Source: Sinonovacula constricta | Lineage: Eukaryota; Mollusca; Bivalvia; Cardiida; Solecurtidae | Assembly (NCBI GenBank): GCA_007844125.1 | Contig: CM017560.1 | Span: forward strand, 1,358,401 to 1,422,400 | Reading direction: 5' to 3' | DNA length: 64,000 nucleotides | In this document: piece by piece, positions 26,698 to 41,600 of the stretch | How the letters are laid out: each line of letters starts with the position of its first letter | Numbering within the stretch: position 1 is the stretch's first letter | The notes under the pieces: generated by a model | Seen by the model: only the letters and a program-made list of their open reading frames with translations | The model's database searches: none | Told to the model about the DNA's origin: nothing | Made by a program: the position numbers and the translations under genes

Positions 26698-29600
26698 GTA
26701 ATATACTGTTTTGTTATGTTGATTATTAAATTTCACAGCAAGTAGATGATGCCACTTTGTATGACAGACCTGCAAAGGAATGTCGGAACATTAACTATAT
26801 TCACTCATGCAGTCATGGCACATAGAATGATAGATTATTTGTTATTGATTTTTCATCAAAACGGATGATTGTAGAAACAGATTGCATTACTATTATTTGA
26901 TCCATTTTTATCGTGCGATCTTTACTTTGATTACATAGTGTTTCATTACTATCACAGATTTTGTCTACAGTAAGAATTAAAAGACTCCTGGAAATAAAAA
27001 GGGGGTATCCGACAGTTTGGGCCAAAGGATTTTTTCTTATAAAACCAAAAAATTTACTGTTACCAGAAAAGGACCTGAAAAATGCTGTTAATCTGACAAT
27101 TTGCCCATATCAAATGCATATAACAATATCAAATGGGTGCAGGAATAGACATTTCACTAAAATCTCTTACTGGTTGAACCAGTTTGAAAATTGTTGTACC
27201 ATATATAGGAATTGTAGATTTCCACATAGGTGGTGGCATTTACAATGGGTTATTCATGAGGTGATTGCATGACAAACATTAATTATAACACAAATGAAAT
27301 ATTGATTATGGTTATTTGATAAACTGTTGACATACGACATAACTGCAAAGTGTTTGTTACTTACAAGTTCCCTCATCTATAATTGTTAGGTTTAGATTTG
27401 CTCTCGTATCTTATTCATTGCAGCTATTGTTTGATCTTGAATAAATAATGCTTCAATTATTCTTTGAAATTATCGTAGATTATACATTTAAATCATTTAT
27501 TGTCAGTAATTAAAAAGAATTCACTTACAAATAAACTTCAGATGATTGGCAAATATAAGATGGAATATTTAGAATATATTGACAGTAAAGATAAATTCCT
27601 GGCAGTTTTTTTACAAACATACGAAGGTCAAAATTTACCTATATATGTTATGTATGGTACGACTATTCCCAACTGGGTACGAAATTGTAACAGGATGAGA
27701 TTGTAGTGGAGCCTATCCAACTTGGGAATTTGGGCATAATTTTTGTATAAACCCATACTTAAGTCTTAATAAGTATGATTTTAAACAATGACTGTATTGT
27801 TATATGGAACTAATTGTGAAAATACTCAAATTGTTTTTAACTATATAAAGAGCTTGATAGTGGTCTCTGCTCAGAAATAGAGCAGATTACCCATATGACC
27901 ATATAACATGATCTCAAAAGTTAGTGGTCACATGGTTTTCTTAGTTTGAATATAGCTCTCACTTCAGCTCTGTTAGGAAATACCTATTTGCAACGGTTAC
28001 TAGATTAACCGAAATTGGCGGAAAAACCGAAATCGGCTCGAAAAAACCGAAATCGGCCCGTTTTTCTTATAAATGTAAAAATATATAGTGAAATAAATGT
28101 TGTTTGGCGTTTACAAGTAAAGATATTAATATTGAGAAGGAAGTTAGTTAACCTAATGCAAGTAAAAGTTTGTGTAATAAAGCCAACATTGAAATCATGT
28201 ATGCGCTCGGTCGGCGAATCGAAGTACTCCAAAGCGGCACAATATTTCTTTAATATATCATTAAAGTTGTATCAAAATTTCATGAAACTGTGATATCGTT
28301 GTAATCACATCAACAAGAAGCAATTATGAATCGAAATCGGAAGACTGAACATCTTGGACGAAGCCCTATGATACCGTATAAAACGTCTGAATATCGGGCT
28401 GAATTCACTGTTACGGGAATCGGCCTATTTCGTAACAGGTTAACATCATTTTCCAAATAAACTTGGAAGTGTATGTGTGTTACTGAGACATTAGGTCAAA
28501 TTTATTATGTTAATGCAAATACATTAGACGATTTATATCGCATCATAGGGCTTCGTCCAAGATGTTGGCTTCGGTTCGACGATCACGCGTATACATGATT
28601 TCAATGTTGGCTTTATTACACAAACTTTTACTTGCATTAGGTTAACCAATTTACTTGTAAACGCCAAACAACATTTATTTCAAAATATATTTTTACATTT
28701 ATAAGAAAAATGGGCCGATTTCGGTTTTTCGAGCCGATTTCGGTTTTTCCGCGGATTTCGGTTAATCTAGTAACCCTATTTGCAATGATGAGTGGTGGTT
28801 TATTCTTGACTGTTCACACAGATCTAGTACATCAATGAACAGCATTTTGCAGGACCCCTCCAGGTAACCATGACTTATTTGGTTATTTGAGAAAAAAAAC
28901 TTTGGTCCAAACTGTTGGATAATAACTTTATGCCCCAGATATGTGTGTCACATTGAACAGTGAAGCATAAATCCCACTCCTCATTGAAACCAGGTATTTT
29001 CTATCTGAGCCATGCTTCAAAGTTAGCTATTTTGAAATTAAGAAAACCAAATGACTACTTACTTTTAAGATCCCGTTATATACTTTTTCAGGTAGTAAGC
29101 TTGATGAAATCTTTTAGCTGAAATCCCTATCATGCTTATTTATAGATTTAGCAGGAATAGACGTTTAAAATGACAGAATTCATGATTCGTGCTTTTTTAC
29201 ACTAGTCTTTGTGTTATAAACAGCCTTTACCTAAACTTTAATATAAGATTATGCCCAAATTCCCAAGAACAAGACTAAAAATAATAGACATTGTTACATG
29301 TGATATAAATTTGCAAGCTGTTGGATACCACGTTTACAGATCATGAGGCTTGAAAATGTTAAAAATATGTATCATATGTTTCTAAAATTTGACTTTCCAC
29401 TCATTTCAGCATTCTTTTAATCTAAAGAGATATTTAGAAGGTTTTAAGAAGTTTCTGTTTAAAAATTACAAGTAAAAGACTGTTTCTGAACTAGTTAATG
29501 ATAACATTTAAGCTGTATGTAGTAATCTGTATCTTCGGTTCTTCATAATACACAACATGAGCCTCTACAGTAAAATTCATCTGTTAAGACCACCTTCAGT

Positions 29601-32600
29601 TCTGACTCAAAGTGGACTAGATAGTGAGTTTGTCCTAATTGTAAGTTTCTCTTAACAGTGAGTCTGTGAGTAAAAACAACACTTTTTATGTGTAAAAGTG
29701 CCTGCCTCATACTTCTCTGAAGTGGTAAAGTAGTTTATTTCTTTTGCAAATTTCTGAGTTGTGATATAGTAAGAATACAGAAGTTGTTGCAGTAATGAAG
29801 CACTGAATTAAATGGCATTATATTATTACTACATGCTTAAGTATGACATACTACTATATGAAAACTACAGTAACTGACCTGTTTTTGTCATACAAACTTT
29901 TGTATGTATAATGATATTTTCTTTATTTTAGCCAATAAAACTATAAAGCATGCTCTGTTTTAGAGCTAATGCTGTTATAACGCAGAAGCAGGATGGCTCT
30001 AGAAATTTACTTACTACATCTGTCAATACCTGTCAACTCGTGTTGTGTGCAATAATGCTAGATAGAGGTTAGGCCAGAGCAAGCAATCACAGCTAATTTG
30101 TCACTCATACATGATTGTAATGGTAAACTTTGGAGAACTGCAAAAACTGTGGGAAAATTACAGAAAACATCAGCAGTTAGTACTCAAGCCTGTCGATCAT
30201 TCTACTATAGCGTAATTATCACACCTACTGGTGTGTGTTTTTTTTTCCATAAATCTTCTACCAAAACTGAACGTATATATTATAGCTTTGATTGTGTCAA
30301 CATTACATAAAATAAATTGTTACAATTATACACAACACTTTGTATATATGTCTACAATGTTATGGTATGTAAACTAGCTTTTCCATGTGCCTATCTCGAT
30401 CAGTATTGTGCATGTGCACATGCAGGCAATCTATAGTTTTAGGTAGAAATGTCATTTGCAGCTGCTAGTAAAACACAACATTGACACCCTTTGATTGATA
30501 TCAGGCTCTTAGCTACACAACACACTTTCTCAGAGGTTTAAAAGTCAGATTAGCTGTCAGGTTAATAGGTTCATTTGAAAATGAGAGAAATCATCACAGA
30601 AACACCAAGTAAGTTACAGCTGTGTTTTCTTTCAGACTGAAGTTGAAAATTTGATTGGATATATCTGCTGACCATATTTTCAATAATGTGGTAAATGAAT
30701 CAGTGAATATCAAGTTTTTCCCTTATACATTTTTTAAAATTCGCCAGGCAGTAGCACCGGGAAATTGTCCTTATTTTTACCAGACCAAGACTAAATCTGT
30801 CGGTCTTTTCAGACATGTCTGATGCCTTTCGCGAAACCTGTTTAAATTAATTAGCAATGTAGCATGATTGGTATATTTTACAGGTAAGTGTAAACTTGGG
30901 AAATCCAATGACCTGTTCAAAAAACTAAAAAACAAACCCCTATGGAAATATCAGCTTTTACCATGTAAATGACCACTTCCTTGTATATTTGGAAATGTCT
31001 GACATTTTAGACATGAATGGGCAAGTGTGCTCGCCGCCAGTTTTAAAAGCAGCAGCTTAACAAGGTCAAATCAAGAGTTATAATTCAGTAAACGGCATTC
31101 TATTTTATTTATTCATTTTTATCTTTTTTTTGTGTGTCTGTAACTTTCAAAGTAACTTTGAAAATAAACGAGATACTGAGAAAGAAAAAGAAGGTACTAT
31201 GCTCAAGAAGAATACTATCTGAACAATATCTACTTGTGTAATGTGAGGCTTTTGCTTGTACAGTTATATATTATAGTTGATATAACCATTAACCAACTTT
31301 TTTCATCTTGGAAAACCTGTAATATGGGGTTGAGTTTTGTTTTTGTTTTAAACCAATCCATGGTCTCAGGAAAATATGTTATGCATACTTTTTCTCAAGA
31401 TTTATAGTTTACTGAAAACCTTCAAATAAAAACATTACTTTTCAAATATTTCTGTTTACCTCTCCCACTTTTTGCGTTGCCTTTGATGCTTCGCATTAAC
31501 GACTTTTCTTGTTTATTTTATTTGTATACTCACATATTTAACCTATAAAGAAGTACCCACATAATGAGCCCATAAAGGGGTTCCCACATAATTTATCCAT
31601 AAAGGGGTATCCACATAATTAACCCATAAAGGGGTACCCACATAATGAACCTATAAAAGGGTACTTACATAATTAACCTATAAAGAGCTATCTACATAAT
31701 TAACCTATAAAAGAGTGCCCACATAATAAACCCATAAAAAAGTATCCACATAATTAACCCATAAAGAGCTACCCACATAATTAACCTATAAAGGGGTACC
31801 CACATAATAAACCCACAAAGAAGTACCCACATAATTAACCTATAAAGAGCTACCCACATAATTAACCTATAAAGGGGTACCCACATAATAAACCCATAAA
31901 GGAGCACCCACATAATTAACCTATAAAGGGGTACCCATATAATTAACCTATAAAGGGGTACCCATATAATTAACCTATAAATGGGTCCCCACATAATTAA
32001 GCCATTAAGCGGTACCCACATAATTAACCTATAAAGTGGTACCCACATAATGAACCCATAAAGGGGTACCCACATAATTAACCCATAAAGAAGTAACCAC
32101 ATAATTAACCCATAACCGGGTACCCACATAATGAACCCATGAAGGGGTACCCACATAATGAACCCATAAAGGGGCACTCACATGGTGAACAGTTTGATAA
32201 ATCCACTTACAGAGGGTTGTATTTACTTCCAAAACTTCACATTAACACATCACGAGAACAAAAATAGCAATAGGTTTGTAGTTGTTTGTTTTTGATGAAA
32301 CTGTCATTTATATTGCAAAATTATACTTTTCTGTAAGTTTATTGGGTTGAACACCCAAAATTTTGTGTTGGTCCCCTGTTTTCATAGATGCTGCATCCAC
32401 CTGGTACATACAGAAATTTCTGTACAGTGTACCATACCAAAAAATTGTTGTACAGCATCACAGCCATACTGAGCTATACTGTTTCAGCCCTTGTAAAAAT
32501 AATTACAAAATGATTAATCAAGATTTTTTTCAGGTTACAAAATGGCATAGTTATTAATGACATCAATCCTTATTTTGTTATTGTGTTATGTTTCAGGGTT

Positions 32601-35600
32601 TGCTGATGGAAGTGTTGACCTTGTGCCTATAGTGAGCAGCAAAGTAAGTGACATCAGCTATGGGAATTCTAACTCTACATTCCGATGTGAAATAGTGAGG
32701 AATACTAGCTCTGGATTTGACTACCATTACTTCAACTATACAGACATGCTTGATATTCAGTGGACATTCAGACCAGTTGGTTCTAATGTTGATTATATCC
32801 TCATGGGGTCAAGTGAGGTTGAGGGCCCTGAGTTGGATATAAATAGGACTGCTGGTAGCATGGGCTCCTCCAAAATAAAGTATTTTAGGAAGGTTTGGCC
32901 AGACTTGACTGTCATTGCAGTAACGCAGCAGGATGCAGGCACCTACACTTGTGTCTTGTCAGCCACTGGGAAATCGGCATCTGCACAGCTGTATGTTATT
33001 GGTAAGTAGCAAAAAAAACCCTACTGTCTGAAACTTCTAATTTCCCTAAAAATTTGCTTAATTTGGGAATGCTCAATTTTGGCATTAGGAATGCCAAGCC
33101 GTTGGAGGTTTGAAGTGATGGAAAGGTGAACAAATAGGTCACTTTTAAATCTGCTTACAATTTTCACTAGATATAAGTAGCTTACTTTTTCCATAATGGG
33201 ACAGCTTCAAGCTGTGACTGCCAGGTGCTGTATCTTAAAGACTCGCCAGGATTAAAAATTGCGAACCCACCCGTGACCCCAAGGATGGCTAATGAGTCAC
33301 AAACTCGAAACTCAGAGATTTTCAGCTGTCTGACTGTCAATACTGCATGAAAAAATTCAAGCCAATGTTTTGAGCTGTTAACTTGACAGTAGTATGAGCT
33401 GTTGCATGCTTCTGACATAACTCCAGCAATATCATTGAGGCCTTTGATTCTTTCTATGATTAGTTAAACTTCATTGTATTTTGAAACTTAAATGAATTTA
33501 TGAATATGCTCATTAATTAAAAAAAATAGATTGAGGATAAACTTGTTTTACCAGGTAGTTAAGCAGTCATTTAATGCCTCAGTAATCATGAAACAATCCA
33601 ATCAGTTGTCCCTTGGTGTTATGGATGACATTTTGAAATGTTTGACCTCGGGCAATATTTTAAGTCATCCCCGTCCACCCCTAGAGAAACAATGTGAACG
33701 GTTTCATCTAACAAACATGAACTTGTTCTTTACTCTTGTATAACACAGGTCATAGCTATAGAAGCCAAATAGTTACTTAAATGAGCAGTTATACAAAATT
33801 TAATATTCCGTAAGAACATGTATTTACAGCAGATCTGTGGTCACAGTTCATCATTCTCTTGGATGTGCAGTTAGACAGTAACAACAATACAAAAAATGTA
33901 CCTATGTAAATGAGAATCTTGTCATAAAAGTCGGTGCAATACTCCTGCCAGAAAGAGCGTATCAAAATACAATCAAACTATTCAGAAAACCTGGTTTAAC
34001 ATGATAATGACTACTGACTTATTACATCATAAGTATGAATATAGACCTAGCAGCTGGACTTGTATGTCATTGTTAGTCAGCTGCCATATAGTAACATAAC
34101 AGATTGGCAATCTGGACTTGGGTAGTGAAACAGAATAGAAGCTATTGTATTAAACATACATACATACTTTTCATATGATGGCATTTTTTACTAAAATAAG
34201 CTCTAAAATAAATGCTTATTATTGCTATTGATTTTAAATAAAAATACTCTGAGTTCAACATTAACTCCTAGTTATTTATTTTATCAATGCTATACCCCTG
34301 TGATCTGAATTAAATCTTGATTGCAAAACCTAGTATAGAACACAGTCAGGCCCGGCACGGGATGTCACAAATATCTCACCTTAATATATAATGCATAGTC
34401 AGTTGAACACTTATTCTAATAACATATTACTTTTCTTCTAATCAAGGAATGATATTCCTGCGCAATGTTGTTCATTCATTAGTCTGAATTTTATGTGTAA
34501 TTGGCTTCTGCATTATGCAATGCAATCAGCCAGCAACACCAATGCTAGTTGCTTGTAACTTTTTGTCAACAGTGATGGTAATATTGTAACATTAAAATTA
34601 AGTTATGGCCCTTTGTTATATTTAATAACTGTATTTTTCTCTGGGAAAGTATTTCTTATAATAGTTCTTGATTTTATTAAAAAGATAATTTTGCATTAAA
34701 GTTTTGTCAGTTTATTATCAATTATCATGTCTTTCAAATAATAATAATAATATTAGTACATAGCATTGCTCTTAGTGATTTGTTGTAGCTGTTTATATCT
34801 TGTTGAAAGTGTATAAATATTTAATTTGGCCTGCAACCAGAATTAAGTTACTTAAGTTACTTTGTGAAAAGTGAAACACAAACTAGAAGAGTAAATTGAG
34901 AGAAAATTGAAACTAATATGATTTGATTGATCATTTGTTTCTAGGTCTTTCTTTCTGTTGTAATGTTGGTTAACATGAATATTTGAGACTAAAGTTAAAA
35001 ATAATAATTTGGCTTTGAAACTTTGACTTGAAGCTTGCTATGAACTGTTCAACAATCTTAATGTTGATCAAGCCTTTGGATATAAACATGTTTGATGTTT
35101 GAAAAGTGGCCTGTTCAGATTACAGTTTAATATATTTACACATAGAACCACATTGTTCTTACTATTCCTAAAGTATTGTGTTACTATTGAGCCTATAAGT
35201 TTACTGCAAACAAGTGGCTTATAATAATAGTAATTATAATAATAATAATGATAATAATAAAAATAATAATAATGATGAAAATAATAATAATTATAATGTC
35301 TTCATTTACTTAGGCTTCATGTATAGGGTTGGATAAATTCCTTGTGAGCCTCAATTATATACATGATTATATTCCCTGTACTATTTTATTGTGTTCTATA
35401 TGGCTAAAATCAGTTAATTTCTTGTGATTCTCCCAATGTTCTGCGTGTTCAGGTATAATCTACTCATACTCATAGGATATATTTCCAGACATTTGTCACT
35501 GTGATTTTAAAAAGCATTACTTTTTCAGCAATGATTTGGAGTGCATATGCAACAAACTGGGACCTAGTCTCCTTAATGCTATTAGTAAGGTCCTGGTGAT

Positions 35601-38600
35601 ATACACCCCCAGGGTGTGGTAGGTTTTGTGTGGTCTCTGGTGTAGCTTTAAATGTGCCAAGTGTCATCTATTGTTCAAGAATTGCTCTCAATTGCTATCA
35701 AATCTTCCATTCTCATAACAGATTGAAGTTGTCTAATGACCCAATGCTTGGGGCTATAACGCTTGACTTTATTTACAAGATCCCAAACGGGGCAAATATC
35801 AAAACCTCATATACAATAATTACCTCCCTTGATCCTCTCCTGCTAAGCATGCGTCAGGCTTGGACAAGCAGTGTAAATTCAGATTAGCCAGCTCTATAAG
35901 CTGTCTGATCAGAATCTGCACTATTTGCTACTGAGTCTTGATCAATATCTCTTCATGTAGATGTAAGAAGAAGAATAAGGTAGATTGTTAACCAGATATA
36001 GCATGATACCGTTACTTGTTTAGCCTTAATTCCTCTTAGTTGCCTCTTTGTTTGAACAGTGTCACTTTGTGCCTCTAGCAGGCGTCCCTGTGTAGACAAT
36101 GGCTAATGGGACAACTGTGTTAGTGTTAGACATCTGGCAATTATTTGTATTTTTTTAACTGTTTTTCCAACATTCTAAGCTGTGTGTAAAAATCAATAAG
36201 ATTTCAAGTGAAGGTCCAAAATCAATATTTTCACCACATCACCAGTTGACACCCTAGTTTAAAACTGAATTAATGAGGCACTACAGGCTGTTGATGTATG
36301 GTAGGGGACAATAACAAGGAAACTTACGAAAACCAGCTGCCTTACAATAATGCACAGTGGGAGAACTGATGGAGAAGTTAGGGAGAGGTGTTGACACTTC
36401 TTTGTTTGATTATCATACTATGATGATCTGCAGATAATCTGGAGTCATATTCCTTTGTTTTGCAAATTGTCTTTGTCAAATAATATTTTTGTAATAGACA
36501 GTCCATTGCTATAAGTTGTCCAGAAAGGACATGAATTCTTCTCCCTTAAAGAATTGTTGTGAGTTCTTTCTGTTTGCATTATTTTCTTTGCAATGTGTAT
36601 CCTTTACAGTTCTGAAAATTTAAGGTATGTAATGTTATATTTAAAAATACTCAGCAGACCTAGAAAATGACACATACCTATAAATCACTTAGTAATCAAC
36701 TCCTTGTCTGTCAGTGTATGTAGACTTGTTTCTCATGCTGTTATGTTTCTCATGCTGTTACCTTGGGTGTATTAGTCAGCTCTCAGCCTGCTACCTTTGT
36801 TATTACATGTTTCCCATACTTCATTTTGAGTGATTTGGTAACAACATGATAATGTAACTAGTTAGATTGTCAACAACATTGAGTGTAGACCCTGATCAGA
36901 TAAATTGCAAGTAAGACCTTTAGATACTTGGAACAGAGAATTAATCTTTCCTCACCTAGTGGAAACTAAGACAAATTGGTACTGTACAAAGTCTGTATTG
37001 GTTAGTCAGTGTGATGCATGAGCAGCAGCATTGTTGTTGATGACTGTTCCGTTTGAAAGAACTCAGCTGGCACAATCAATAGATGCATCGAAATAGGGCC
37101 ATTAAGAGTGGAGACTGAGTGAAACTTGTGTTTGAATGGGTCTCAAGTCTAAGTGTGTTGTTCTTTGTTTTGTTTTTTTAGAAATTCATTGCCACGACCA
37201 ATGATGATTATTATAGCTTTGTCCAGCTATTTGGTGGAGGTAAACCCAGGACAAATGTCTGGGTAAAACCACCAGTACACCACAAGTCAGCTGGAAGAGG
37301 TTCCTACATTAAGTCCTTTGTCTCAAAAGGGACTTGAATCTAAGCAGTGGGAGGCTAACCAGTCACAGGAGTTACAAAGCAGCAACTACCACTATGCCAC
37401 AGGCCTCTCCACACCCCCAGTGGTGTGACAGTGTTGGTTTGTTTAGCAGCTAATTAGAAGGCTTGGGTGCATAGTCTGAGAGGGGTGTGTTTAGTCTGAG
37501 GGGTCTATGGTTATAGAGGTGTCTTATAGTCTGAGTAATGTTGAGTTTGAGTTGGTCTCGAGTCTGAATGTATAGAATTTGACTGCCTGTGAGTCTCCAG
37601 TCTCAATGGGTGTAAAGTGTGAGTATACTTGAGGCTGAGAATATCAAGTCGAAAGTGTAAGCGTGTCTCCGGTCTGGGTGGGTCTCAAGTCTCAGTGGAT
37701 ATTAAGGATAAGTGGGTCTCAGAGCTGAGTGGGTCTTGGGGCTTAGTGGGACTCAGGGCTGAATGTGTCTATAATCTGAGTGGGTCTCCAGTCTGAGTGA
37801 GTCTCCAGTCTGAATAGGTCTCAAGGCAGAGGGGGTTGCAAGTCTGAGATTGTCTCAACTTGAAATTGGCCTCAAGTCTGAGTGGGTCTCCACTGTTCAT
37901 TTGGAGTGAGCCTCAAGACTGAATGGGTCTCAACTCTGAGAAGGTCTAAAGTTTGAGGTCTGAAGTCTGTGTGGTTTGTGAGGCAGGATGCATCTCTAGT
38001 CTTAGTGGGTCTCAAAACTTAGTGGCTCTCCAGTCCGTCTTAGGCTGAGTGTTTTCTACTTCTAAAAGTATCTGTACTTTGAGTAGGTAGTGGCCACTTG
38101 GTTAAAATGATCAGCATGGGTCTCTAGTCTGAGCAAGTCTCCAGTATGACTTGGTTCCTAGTCTAGGTACAGACGAGAGGTACAAGAGGAGCCACAAAAC
38201 AGAAATGTTTCCTGAGTTGGCCCAAAACATACATCAGTATGATCATTGCTGTACATATCTTCACACAGAGATAATTGCTCTTGTTTTCACATCTTTTGTT
38301 ACAAAAATATTTTAAGTTAATTTATTTATTGTTTCCTTTAATTTCAACCTTCACTGCTTGTATATATTAACTAGTAATATAAGCAGTCAGCTTTCTGCTT
38401 AGTGTTGTACTGAATGCATTTTCTTTTTAACTATAACATTTAAACCAAGTTCTTTATACTACTCATACCATTGTATCCCAAAGTGTTTTGTAAGTTAACT
38501 TTAACAATAATTAAAAAAAATATGTATACTATCTCTTGGAAAGAAAGCATAAGACTGTAACTTTCCTGGTGAAAGTCGGTAATGCATGGTTGAGCAAGGT

Positions 38601-41600
38601 GCAGATGAGGGATGGGAGAAGGCCATGGACTGCTACAAGTGTCCATAATGTGGATAATTGGTGTAATTAAGTCATTTGTATTGTGTCTGCCATTTGTCAA
38701 GCATGTGTCCCATGCTGTGTTTTGGGGATTGTAACAGGAAACAGCCACACCAGGGTGGCTTCTTGTAGGGTTCTTCAACATTTTAACTTTTGTCCATTTA
38801 TTTTTCATGCATAAAGTAGTGTGAAAGTTGTGTCATTTTGTTTCAATTCAGTAACAAGTTATAAAAGTCTTTTTTTATATTTTTTTTTTTTATATAAAAC
38901 TACAATTAAGACAATGATTTTCTTAGCAATGGTAAGGATTATAGAAGTAATATCAATTTAACCATTAAAATATACTATAATGTGTGCTTTCTTAGAAAAT
39001 AGTTACCTTTACTATATTTCCCACTCACCTTCTTTTCATATTAGTTTATCAGATTTTCTCTTAAGTTGAATTCAGTAAAGGTTATAAATATAACCAACAA
39101 CAAGTACTCTAACACTGACCCCACTTAAACAGTAACCTGTTCAAAGCTCTTTTTCACCCTTACAAACAGTGGCTGAAAAGGCAGAGAGATATTTGTTCAT
39201 TTTATTGAACCACAATTACTGCAGACTTATATGCTACACTTCCAATGTATGTCAATACCGAACCCTTAACATGTTAAACCATTAGCCTGCTGTATTTGGT
39301 TTCTAACTTCTACACAGTTTTATTCAGTTAGAAGTTATTTGATAACAACTATTACATGCAGTGATAACAAGACATATTATTCTTGGCTTAGCAGCAAATA
39401 GTTAAGATCCTGATCACTGGAAGCTGTCAGTGTAACATTAGTTGCCTTATCATCTGATAAAATCTGGTTCATTCATGTTAGCAAACTGGGTGATAAAGTC
39501 ACAGGTTTGCATTAAGGGCATATTTTTCAGTGATAAAAATTGATTTTACTGTCCCATGAAGGACAATATAGAGCTATAGGAGAGTACAACTTGGATGTAG
39601 ATAAAACATGAGATATAGGACACTTCTTCATGAGACACTGAAGTTGCAGTCTCCCGGCATGCCATCAATTGAAATTTAGTTCAGATTTAATGGGACACAA
39701 TATTTTGTCTAAAACCATTAAATAAGTATTGCATTATGTTACTGTAAGATTGTCCTTATGGGTTAGAGAAATAATTTAATCTGTTTGTTTATTGGGTTTA
39801 TTTGTCCCACCAACAGTATTTCACTTATTTGGAGATGGTGTCCACTTAAAGCAGATATAGTGCTGCCTTCACTGTATATAGCATGCTGTGAACACATGGC
39901 ATTATACAGGGTTGTCATTAGGAGGCGGCTGGCGGTCATTTTGACCACCTTAAATGAAAATCAGGCCGCCTCAAAATTGAAATTAAAAATGAAAGTAAGT
40001 CAAGAGCATGCCCCCGGACCCCCCTAGCAGCGCTTCATGCCTTCGGCGCTCGCATAGCCTAGCCTCCTCAAAAGTTAATTGAGCCTGCTCAAAATATTTC
40101 TAGTGACAACCCTGATTATACCACACCCAGTCATATTATCCTGACACCAGGCCAACCAGTCGTAAAACAACCCTTATAGTTGCTTGAGCCTTTGCTAGGT
40201 AGCCGTACCACTACCATTTTTTATGACTTGGTATGTCGCGGCTTGGGATCGAACCCAGAACCCCTCCGTACCTGGAGCCGATGCTCTACCAATTGCACTA
40301 CCAGGTCTGGTAATTTAATCTGTTGAACTGTGTCTGTAAATTCGTAGCTGTTTGTTTGAACATGGTACTTTTATTGGTACATTGCTAAGTTGCCCTCTGG
40401 AAATTTAATGAAAAACTTACTTGAAAACTGTCTGTGTAAGTATATTTGAAAACCTTTGAAAAATGTAATGACTTCATTTGTTTTTTACTGCTTGTCTTTA
40501 AAATCTGTAAATCAGAAATATTTGAGGTTTTGGAAAAAGACTTTGATACTTTTCAAACAATAACTGTCACAATGTCTATCTATTTCATCATATATGTGTT
40601 TTATTCCAGCTTATGACATCATACCCATTAAACACAACCCTCATTTATGTTAATTAAGGATACTTCCACATGTACCTTTATCATGAAACCATACTTGATC
40701 CCTATGGATACTAGACATTTCATTGTATAGTATTGATGATTGCAAGCATGCGAGTGGAGGTTTCGGTGGGACTGTTTATGCATTACAGGTTCATGACTTG
40801 GAATTCATTCTTCAAGGAATATAAGTGTTGTTTCTTTAACAAACTAACATTCTGTCAAACTGATATGCTTACTTCAAGTTAATTATGCCTCACATCATCC
40901 TGACACTGTGCCAACAAGATTCAAGTGAATGCAATGAATTTTTTATCATTTTGGGCTGATCAGTGTTGTTTTTATTAGTTAGCATGTAATTAACATTTTT
41001 AATAATAAACATCTAATCACATTATCAAGAAACAGAATCAGCAAGAACAAAATTCAAAGCATAAAATTTAACTTTTAGTTAATTCAAACCCAGTCCATAC
41101 TGCATGCACATTGAAAGCATCTGTTTAAGAAACTGACAAGTTGGAGTAGGGGGTCACCTGTCTTAAGGGACCATTTTGTCCTGTCCAACAGGTAGGCTTT
41201 TAATACAGGTTTAGTTGTAATATAATACTTGTATCATATTAAAAACTATACCAACTGCACATGATTACATGTTTTAACTACAAAATTCCATTTGCAATTC
41301 CCTTTGTGAGCAGCCCTGTAGTGGTATGAATGATGATGAAGCTAAAATAAAATAATTGATCATTCATCAGTTAATAAGAGATGTTTATAGTGGAGATTTC
41401 CATCAAAGTATTCTGTCATGTTAGAGTATGAACGACAGCGTGCTGAATGATAATATCATCAGAGTGCCTTCCTTCCTGTTATTAAAGCAATTACATTGAA
41501 GGTAGCTGTTCAAATGCCAAATATTGTCTTATTAATCGGTTAATTGTGGATTGTAATTTTTAGACAATTCCACACGATAGTATTTTATCCATAGCTTTTT

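Larger units (their letters stand above)
26698..32596 (+). other. Gene 2 intron 1
   Basis: 5.9-kb intron holding family A copies A4-A6, the 782-bp inverted-repeat element and the 27-bp minisatellite. The stretch 29266-31530 has no recognised feature. Confidence 0.6.

Noticed and set aside
28005..28293. Frames of 92 (+) and 75 (-) codons
   Set aside because: They lie in an arm of the 782-bp inverted-repeat element and mirror each other; no domain.
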